This document shows positions 57,593-64,000 of a stretch of 64,000 bases of DNA, one piece after another (position 1 is the first letter of the stretch; every line of letters begins with the position of its first letter). The notes beneath the pieces are model-generated. The model had not been told where the DNA came from, did not search any database, and saw only the letters and a program-made list of their open reading frames with translations. The stretch comes from Faeciplasma sp900553675 (GTDB lineage Bacteria > Bacillota > Clostridia > Oscillospirales > Ruminococcaceae): assembly GCA_958428235.1 (NCBI GenBank), contig CAUAFG010000002.1, forward strand, positions 62,001 through 126,000. Reading direction: 5' to 3'. The position numbers and the translations under genes are program-made.

Positions 57593-60214
57593 ATGGCGTT
57601 GACGTATAAAGACATTGATATGTCGAAGGTTTCCAAGGGAATGAAGCAGTATCTCGACATAAAAATGAAATATATGGATAACATTCTGTTTTTCCGCTTG
57701 GGCGATTTCTATGAAATGTTTTTTGACGATGCTGTTTTAGTCTCGAAGGAGCTTGAACTCACTCTCACCTCAAAAGACTGCGGACTTGAGGAACGCGCGC
57801 CGATGTGCGGAATACCGCATCACGCCTGCGACACCTATATCAAACGGCTTATAGACAAGGGCTACAGCGTTGTTATATGCGAACAGCTTGAAGACCCGGC
57901 TACAGCCAAGGGCATAGTAAAGCGAGACGTTGTAAGAATTATCACACCCGGAACTCTTACCGACAGCAATATGATAGATTCGAGCGAGAATAACTGGCTT
58001 GCAAGCGTCTATCTCGAAGCCGGAGCCTGCGCTATCTGCTTTGCGGACATTTCAACAGGGGAGGCTCATCTATATAAATCCACCGAAAAGGATTTGCAGG
58101 CATATATCATCAACAAGCTTTCGAGGTATTCGCCCTCGGAGGTTCTTTGTCAGAAGAAGTTTCCAAGGCTTAAGGAGGCCTATGTCTTTATAGATGATAA
58201 GCTCAGAGCTTCAATCAAAAGCCTCGACGATTCCGACTTTGATTTTTATAAGCACAAGCAAACCGTTTTGAATCAGTTTTCAAACGATTCGTTTGTCAAT
58301 TTAGAGCTTGACGATTCCGACGTTGAGGCAAAGGCATGTTCGGCTTTGTTTTTGTACATCGAAAAAACCCAGTGCGCAAGCGTTGCAAGATTCTTCTCGA
58401 TAGTAAGACACACCGATGACGCTATTATGACTATCGGCTATACAGCAAGAAGCAACCTTGAGCTTGTTAAAACCATAAGAAGCGGTTCAAGCAAGGGAAC
58501 ACTTTTGTGGGTGCTTGATAAAACTAAAACTGCGATGGGCAAGCGTATGCTTGTCACGTATATCGAACAGCCTCTTATGAATCCGGCAAGGATAATTGCA
58601 AGGCAGGACGCTGTTGAAGATCTGCTTTCGGATGTCGCCCGACTTGGCACATTAAGAGAAAAGCTTTCCGGCGTTTATGATCTGGAAAGGCTGATGACTA
58701 AGGTTTTGTATAAAACCGTGTCGCCGCAGGATTTAAAGGCGCTTTCATCCACAGCTGAGTGTCTGCCGGACATGAAGCAGATTCTTTCACAGTGCCGCTC
58801 CAAGCTGATTCTTTCGCTCGACAGCGAAATCTCCGATTTGTCGGAGATAGCAAACCTTATTAACAATGCCATCAGCGACACGCTTCCAAATTCCATGAAG
58901 GACGGCGGATATATAAAAACAGGCTTCAATTCTGAGCTGGACGAGTTGCGGGACATCGCGAAAAACGGCTCCGCACTTATCGATAAAATAGTCGCTGACG
59001 AAAAAGAAAAAACAGGAATAAAATCACTTAAAAAAGGATATAACCGAGTATTCGGATATTATATAGAGGTCACAAAAACGTTTTATGACCTTGTTCCGAC
59101 AGACAGATACATAAGAAAGCAAACTCTTGCCAACTGCGAAAGATTTATAACGCAGGAGCTTAAAGAGGCGGAAGATACAATTTTAAGCGCATCGGACAAG
59201 ATGATAGGTCTTGAAGCGGAAATATTTGAAGAGGTTCGGCAATACGTTTCAAACGCGCTTGGAACCGTTCAAAGAACAGCTTTAGCAATAGCAAGCATCG
59301 ACGCTTTGGCTTCTCTTGCAACAGTTGCGCTTAATAACAATTATGTCAAACCGGATATAGCTATAGACGGCATTATAGATATACGAAACGGCAGACACCC
59401 GGTTGTTGAGCTTATGCTTGAAAACGAGCTGTTTGTTCCGAACAACGCATATCTTGACAATACCGACAACCGCATGATAATCCTTACCGGACCCAATATG
59501 TCCGGCAAGTCGACCTATATGCGCCAGATTGCGCTTATTGTTTTAATGGCTCAGATGGGTTCGTTTGTGCCGGCGGATTACGCAAAAATTTCGGTTGTTG
59601 ACCAGATATTCACAAGGGTGGGCGCATCAGACGATCTTTCAGCCGGGCAGTCCACCTTTATGGTAGAAATGAGCGAGGTTGCAGACGTCATTAAGCACGC
59701 GACCAAAAACAGCCTTGTGATTTTAGATGAGGTGGGCAGGGGAACCTCCACGTTCGACGGTATAAGCATAGCTCAAAGCGTCGCCGAGCATATTGCCAAC
59801 ACCCGCAAAATTGGTTGCAAAACCCTGTTTGCAACCCATTACCATGAGCTTATTGAGCTTGAGGGCGAATGCGACGGTGTTAAAAACTTCAGCGTTGCCG
59901 TTAAGCGCGGCTCTGACGGAATAAGATTTTTAAGAAAGATAGTGCGCGGCGGAGTTGACCAGTCATATGGCTTGGAGGTTGCAAAGCTTGCAGGTCTTCC
60001 TGAATCTATTCTGAAAAGGGCAAGGGCTATTCTGAGCGAGCTTGAATCAAAGGCTGCGCGCTCCGATTCATCTGTCAAGGAAAGCGACGGTCAGGTATCA
60101 TTTTCGCTCATAAACGAAATGAACGCTATTGATATGCTCAGAAAGACTAATATCGACGAGCTTAGCGATTCTGAGCTCAGAGAGCTTATCGGAGAAATCA
60201 TTAAATATATCTGA
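57593..60214 (+). CDS. mutS: DNA mismatch repair protein MutS
   Basis: Recognises mismatches and recruits MutL. The 873-residue protein has the mismatch-reading Phe-x-Glu motif in RLGDFYEMFFDDA (about 37-40), connector, lever and clamp domains, and the ATPase with Walker A GPNMSGKSTYMRQ, Walker B LVILDEVGRGTST and the ATHYHEL motif. The C-terminus has the short dimerisation region. SD GGGAGTGAG precedes the ATG. Followed by mutL after 18 bases. Confidence 0.97.
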   Translation: MALTYKDIDMSKVSKGMKQYLDIKMKYMDNILFFRLGDFYEMFFDDAVLVSKELELTLTSKDCGLEERAPMCGIPHHACDTYIKRLIDKGYSVVICEQLEDPATAKGIVKRDVVRIITPGTLTDSNMIDSSENNWLASVYLEAGACAICFADISTGEAHLYKSTEKDLQAYIINKLSRYSPSEVLCQKKFPRLKEAYVFIDDKLRASIKSLDDSDFDFYKHKQTVLNQFSNDSFVNLELDDSDVEAKACSALFLYIEKTQCASVARFFSIVRHTDDAIMTIGYTARSNLELVKTIRSGSSKGTLLWVLDKTKTAMGKRMLVTYIEQPLMNPARIIARQDAVEDLLSDVARLGTLREKLSGVYDLERLMTKVLYKTVSPQDLKALSSTAECLPDMKQILSQCRSKLILSLDSEISDLSEIANLINNAISDTLPNSMKDGGYIKTGFNSELDELRDIAKNGSALIDKIVADEKEKTGIKSLKKGYNRVFGYYIEVTKTFYDLVPTDRYIRKQTLANCERFITQELKEAEDTILSASDKMIGLEAEIFEEVRQYVSNALGTVQRTALAIASIDALASLATVALNNNYVKPDIAIDGIIDIRNGRHPVVELMLENELFVPNNAYLDNTDNRMIILTGPNMSGKSTYMRQIALIVLMAQMGSFVPADYAKISVVDQIFTRVGASDDLSAGQSTFMVEMSEVADVIKHATKNSLVILDEVGRGTSTFDGISIAQSVAEHIANTRKIGCKTLFATHYHELIELEGECDGVKNFSVAVKRGSDGIRFLRKIVRGGVDQSYGLEVAKLAGLPESILKRARAILSELESKAARSDSSVKESDGQVSFSLINEMNAIDMLRKTNIDELSDSELRELIGEIIKYI

Positions 60215-60232
60215 TGGAGTTGTTTTAACAAA

Positions 60233-62239
60233 ATGTCTAAAATACACGTTTTGGATAAATCGGTGTACGAGCTGATTGCTGCCGGTGAGGTTATTGAAAG
60301 ACCGTCCGCAGTTATAAAAGAGCTTATAGAAAACGCTTTGGATGCCGGCTCAACCAAAATTACAGTCGAGATTAAAAACGGTGGAAGAACATATATCAGA
60401 GTTACCGACAACGGCTGTGGAATGAGCGCTGAGGATGTTCCACTGGCGTTTGTTCGTCATGCAACAAGCAAGCTTTCTTCCAAAGAAGACCTTGACAGTA
60501 TTCTGACTCTCGGCTTCCGTGGCGAGGCTTTAGCTTCCATATGCGCAGTTGCAAGGGTAGAGGTTCTTACCAAACAGGCAGACGCTACAATGGGATATCA
60601 TTATCAGATAGAAGCAAGTGAGGAAATTGATTGCGGTGAAATCGGATGTCCCAACGGAACAACTTTTATCGTCAAAGATCTGTTCTTTAACACTCCTGCA
60701 AGGCAGAAGTTTATGAGAAAGGATGTTTCTGAGGGCAACTATATATCCGATATAGTTCAGAAGCTGGCGCTTTCACACCCTGCTGTTTCTTTCAAATTTA
60801 TACGCGACAACAAGATTGAATTTGTAACTCCGGGTGACGGCAAATTGCTTTCCTGCATTTACGTTATACTCGGAAAACAGTTTTATGCAAGCTGTATTCC
60901 TGTAGATTACAGCTATCTCAACATAAGAATTACCGGATATATAACAAAGCCTCTCGGCTCCTTTGCAAGCCGCGCTAACCAGATATTTTTTGTCAATTCA
61001 AGATATATTAAATGCGCAACCTGTCAGTTTGCTCTTGAAGAAGGATATAAGAACAGAATGATGGTTTCCAAATACCCCGGATGCGTTCTGAATATTGAGA
61101 TAGATTCCGAGTATGTGGATGTAAACTATCATCCGTCCAAGCTTCAGGTGAGATTTAAAGACGAATCAATTGTTTACAATGCTGTTTTGTTTGCTGTAAA
61201 CAATTCGCTTATGCTTTACGACGCTCCGGCGGAAATAAAGTTTGAGGTAGTCAATGAGCCTGTTTTAACTGCAAGTGAAGTATACGCAAAGCCGGTTAAG
61301 AGCGAGTCTGTTCAGCAAATGTCCTTTGAAAGCATAGAAAATGAGCAGACGGAGCGCGAAGAGGAGCTTGAAAAGCCCGAAGCGTTAATTGAACAGTCAA
61401 CGGTACCTAGTCCAGCACCTGAGGTGAATAAAAAGGTTAAGGCTGTTCTTTCTTATGACACAAACGATGACGATAATCACGCCCAAATGGATAAGTGGTC
61501 ATTTTTGGCTAAGTCAGCGAAAAATACAAAAGCGTCCAAAAAGTCAGCGCAGGAACCGGCGAAAGCTTCGGAAGACAGCATGGGCGGATTTAAATATATA
61601 AACAGTAAATCGGTTATAAAAAAGGAAAAGACCAAGGATAGCAAGGCAAAAGAAAAGGATGGTTCCGGAATACCTGCAATAAACGTACTTGGCGAAGCGT
61701 TTAAGACATATATAATTGCTGAATGCAACGGAGATATAATTTTTATCGATAAGCACGCGGCTCACGAAAGATATATTTACGAGCAGATTAAAAGTCAGCA
61801 GGAAGATTTGGAAACGCAAATGCTGATTGAGCCCATCAACAGCAGAGTTTCCAGCGAAATATATGAGGCGGTGTCTGAAAATCTTGATATGTGCCGAAAA
61901 CTCGGACTTGAGGTTAAGCCTCTGCCATGCTCGTTCCTGTCGATTTCGGGTCTTCCGGCAATAGCGGATAATATCGAGCCTATGGACATTGTTGAAAGAA
62001 TAGGTATTGCGGTTTTAAATAAGAACGAAGAAACAAGCAGGTCAGTTTTTGACGATATATATCACACCATAGCCTGCAAAGCAGCTATCAAAGCCCAAAG
62101 TGACACCGATAAAATTGAACTGAAAAAGCTTTTAGATCTTGTTACAGAGGAAGACTTACGATACTGTCCGCACGGACGTCCTATACTCATAAAGCTCAGT
62201 AAAAAGGAAATCGAAAGAATGTTCAAAAGGATCACATGA
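60233..62239 (+). CDS. mutL: DNA mismatch repair protein MutL
   Basis: The ATP-dependent matchmaker of mismatch repair. The 668-residue protein has the GHKL ATPase at the N-terminus (ELIENALDAGS, DNGCGM, TLGFRGEAL), a variable charged linker (about 360-480) and a C-terminal dimerisation domain. The endonuclease motif is present as DKHAAHERYIYEQ, with the CPHGRP element near the end, so this MutL should nick DNA itself, as expected where MutH is absent. It overlaps miaA by four bases. Confidence 0.97.
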   Translation: MSKIHVLDKSVYELIAAGEVIERPSAVIKELIENALDAGSTKITVEIKNGGRTYIRVTDNGCGMSAEDVPLAFVRHATSKLSSKEDLDSILTLGFRGEALASICAVARVEVLTKQADATMGYHYQIEASEEIDCGEIGCPNGTTFIVKDLFFNTPARQKFMRKDVSEGNYISDIVQKLALSHPAVSFKFIRDNKIEFVTPGDGKLLSCIYVILGKQFYASCIPVDYSYLNIRITGYITKPLGSFASRANQIFFVNSRYIKCATCQFALEEGYKNRMMVSKYPGCVLNIEIDSEYVDVNYHPSKLQVRFKDESIVYNAVLFAVNNSLMLYDAPAEIKFEVVNEPVLTASEVYAKPVKSESVQQMSFESIENEQTEREEELEKPEALIEQSTVPSPAPEVNKKVKAVLSYDTNDDDNHAQMDKWSFLAKSAKNTKASKKSAQEPAKASEDSMGGFKYINSKSVIKKEKTKDSKAKEKDGSGIPAINVLGEAFKTYIIAECNGDIIFIDKHAAHERYIYEQIKSQQEDLETQMLIEPINSRVSSEIYEAVSENLDMCRKLGLEVKPLPCSFLSISGLPAIADNIEPMDIVERIGIAVLNKNEETSRSVFDDIYHTIACKAAIKAQSDTDKIELKKLLDLVTEEDLRYCPHGRPILIKLSKKEIERMFKRIT

Positions 62240-63195
62240 TGAAAAAGATTCCTTTGATAGTTGTGTGCGGACCGACAGCTTCCGGTAAAACATCGTTGGC
62301 TGTTGAGATTGCAAAGCTATATAACTGCGAGGTTGTTTCAGCAGATTCAATGCAGATATATAAGCATATGCAGATAGCAACGGCAAAGCCGACCACCGAA
62401 GAAATGCAGGGCATACCTCACCATCTTATAGACTTTATAGAGCCGGAAGAGCGTTTTTCTGTTGCAGATTACGTTAAGCTTGCCAAGGAGCGGATAGCTG
62501 ATATATATTCCCGTGGAAAGCTTCCGCTTTTGTGCGGCGGAACAGGGCTTTATATATCATCACTGATAGATAACGTTGCTTTTGATGATACCTGTTCTTC
62601 GACCGAGCTGAGAAATGAGCTGTCATCAATCGCGCGCGAAAAGGGCGGGAAGTATCTTTTAGATATTCTTAAACAGTTCGATCCCGAATCCGCTCAAAGA
62701 CTTCATCCGAACAATATTACCAGAATAATCCGCGCTATCGAGGTTTACAAAATATCCGGAATAACTATGACTCAGGCGATAAAAAACAGCCGCAGAGACA
62801 GTATATATGAGCTTTGCATGATAGGAATGAGCTATTCCGACAGGGACAAGCTTTATCAAAGAATAAACATGCGTGTTGATATGATGGTTAAGAACAGTCT
62901 TATCGACGAAGCACGTGAGGTTCTTCAAAACTCCGGCTTGGGAACCTCTTTTCAGGCAATAGGATATAAAGAGCTCAAGCCCTATTTCAATGGTGAAAAA
63001 ACTGTGCAGGAATGCATAGAAAAGCTGAAGCTTGAAACAAGGCATTATGCAAAGCGCCAGCTTACATGGTTCAGGCGGGATGATAGAATCAACTGGATTT
63101 ATCCCGATAAGCTCCCCAAAGGCAGCACGGTGCTGAGCGAGGCTGAAAAAATAATTGAAGCCTCCAACATTATAGACGCTCGGCACAGAGTTTGA
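62236..63195 (+). CDS. miaA: tRNA dimethylallyltransferase MiaA
   Basis: Adds a dimethylallyl group to A37 of tRNAs that read codons starting with U. The 319-residue protein has the P-loop GPTASGKTSLAVEIA (about 12-20), the DSMQIYKHM motif, LLCGGTGLYI, and the C-terminal RHYAKRQLTWFRRD. It starts within the mutL stop. mutS-mutL-miaA is a widely kept order (in Bacillus with cotE and ymcA). Confidence 0.96.
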   Translation: MMKKIPLIVVCGPTASGKTSLAVEIAKLYNCEVVSADSMQIYKHMQIATAKPTTEEMQGIPHHLIDFIEPEERFSVADYVKLAKERIADIYSRGKLPLLCGGTGLYISSLIDNVAFDDTCSSTELRNELSSIAREKGGKYLLDILKQFDPESAQRLHPNNITRIIRAIEVYKISGITMTQAIKNSRRDSIYELCMIGMSYSDRDKLYQRINMRVDMMVKNSLIDEAREVLQNSGLGTSFQAIGYKELKPYFNGEKTVQECIEKLKLETRHYAKRQLTWFRRDDRINWIYPDKLPKGSTVLSEAEKIIEASNIIDARHRV

Positions 63196-63221
63196 CAGTT
63201 TTTGCACCTATTCAGTATAAT
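63192..63221 (+). promoter_or_regulatory. Promoter of the HlyD-like gene
   Basis: TTGACA (63192-63197, overlapping the miaA stop), an 18-base spacer and TATAAT (63216-63221), 34 bases before the start at 63255. Confidence 0.7.
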
Positions 63222-63254
63222 AATCATGTTATCTTAAAGAAAGGACTATATGCC

Positions 63255-64000
63255 ATGAAGCTTAGAATGCTCAGGGATTGGCTGATTTACCTACTTATCT
63301 TCGCCTGCTTTATGGCGATAATAGTTTCACAGATATATCTGTCTATGTCTAAGGAAAGCACCACCGAGGACGCCGTTATGTTTACAACAAGGCACAGCCT
63401 GAATTTTACTGGCGTTATAGTCAGAAACGAAAAGCTTGTCCGCTCTCAGAATATGCAGGACGGCGTTCTGAATTACTGCGTTTCCGACGGTGCAAGGCTC
63501 TCAAAAAGATCTCAGATAGCAAGAATCTACACCTCCTACGACCAGATATATTATCGCTACCGCATAGAACGGCTCGACGATATGATTGAGGTGCTGGAAA
63601 AGGCACATGATAAGGGAACAACCGAATATGCACAGCCCGAATTTATATCCTCACAGATAACCGAGGAATACAAGGCAATACTTTCAGATGTTGCACAGGG
63701 AAGCCTTTCGCAGATGTATAATGACAAGCTGGACATGCTTAAGCTGATGTGCATATACAATGTTGCTTCAAACGCAGAAAGCGATTACAGCAGTAAAATA
63801 ACAGCTCTTAAAGAGGAAAGAAGCAGATATGAGGATGGTCTTTCAAATCCTCTTTCAGTTGTGAGCGCGACTGAATCGGGGTATTTTACCTCTGTTGTAG
63901 ACGGATATGAGTCCAAGCTTAGCATAGACAGCATCGGCGATATGACAGTCGATAGCATAAACGAAATACTTGCTTCTCCTAAAAGCATGGAATCAATCAC
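63255..64000 (+). CDS. HlyD-like membrane-anchored adaptor protein (partial, runs off the end)
   Basis: An open frame of 248 codons continuing past the window. It begins MKLRMLRDWLIYLLIFACFM with one N-terminal helix (about 9-27), then FTGVIVRNEKLVRS and GVLNYCVSDGARLSKRSQIARIY, the first half of a lipoyl/barrel-sandwich domain, a long coiled-coil hairpin (about 95-200) and SVVSATESGYFTSVVDGYES, the returning half. This is the layout of HlyD/RND-type adaptors found in Clostridia as a single-gene form; the partner and cargo are unknown. SD AAAGGAC precedes the ATG. The C-terminus is not visible. Confidence 0.72.
   Translation, partial: MKLRMLRDWLIYLLIFACFMAIIVSQIYLSMSKESTTEDAVMFTTRHSLNFTGVIVRNEKLVRSQNMQDGVLNYCVSDGARLSKRSQIARIYTSYDQIYYRYRIERLDDMIEVLEKAHDKGTTEYAQPEFISSQITEEYKAILSDVAQGSLSQMYNDKLDMLKLMCIYNVASNAESDYSSKITALKEERSRYEDGLSNPLSVVSATESGYFTSVVDGYESKLSIDSIGDMTVDSINEILASPKSMESI

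Overview
The window reads as chromosomal DNA of a Gram-positive Clostridia, most likely an Oscillospiraceae/Ruminococcaceae-type gut bacterium. Reasons: moderate GC, near-consensus SigA promoters (several TTGANN-17-TATAAT), strong AGGAGG ribosome sites, TTG/GTG starts, the Prp/L27 pair, group II ECF vitamin transporters, YtfJ and an scpAB-dac-rluB neighbourhood. No transposase, integrase, phage gene or CRISPR array is visible.

Layout. 1-6.4 kb: rnhB end, yraN, thrC, a Cys-rich DUF1540 protein, a phosphoesterase and the tig-clpP-clpX proteostasis operon. 6.4-11.1 kb: a DUF402 protein, a sigma factor with a 350-residue extension, rarA, and an S1-domain protein on the other strand. 11.3-18.4 kb: tRNA-Ala, a low-complexity inverted-repeat element, then a complete vanG-type glycopeptide-resistance cluster (vanR-vanS // vanW-vanG-vanXY-vanT) with a readable VanR-box pair in front of the structural genes. 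18.5-24.4 kb: rpmB, an M50 protease, scpA-scpB, DUF2953, ytfJ, a D,D-carboxypeptidase, rluB. 24.4-29.6 kb: pncB with a probable S component, a VTT membrane protein, tRNA-Gly and tRNA-Arg, a methyltransferase, an AAC(6')-like acetyltransferase and an AraC regulator. 30-42 kb: an ABC-F protein, ruvCAB, glmM, an rRNA methyltransferase, ecfA1-ecfA2-ecfT-truA, DUF5711 and CvpA. 42-50.8 kb: a ClpE-type unfoldase behind a tiny leader ORF, the L21 leader with rplU-prp-rpmA, obgE, mrnC, a YebC regulator, an ECF S component, prmA and a pseudouridine synthase. 50.9-64 kb: cardiolipin synthase, a membrane pseudokinase with PASTA-like repeats, pfkA, a structured leader plus folT, a YlbF-like protein, mutS-mutL-miaA and the start of an HlyD-like adaptor.

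How the genes work together. The van genes form a unit: VanT makes D-Ser, VanG makes D-Ala-D-Ser, VanXY removes D-Ala-ended precursors, and VanRS would switch it on through the repeats at 13547-13568. The AAC(6')-like gene and the ABC-F gene could add to antibiotic tolerance but are not linked to it by position. The ECF energising module (36541-39114) could serve the three S components scattered at 25877, 48450 and 55980.

Most items are known families. The points that deserve a second look are the van cluster and its operator, the kinase-like protein that lost all its catalytic motifs, two genes whose best start codon is ACG, a 12-codon leader ORF coupled to the Clp unfoldase, the unidentified structured RNA before folT, the sigma factor with a large extension, and the repeat element next to tRNA-Ala. 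I saw no clearly unprecedented multi-gene system.
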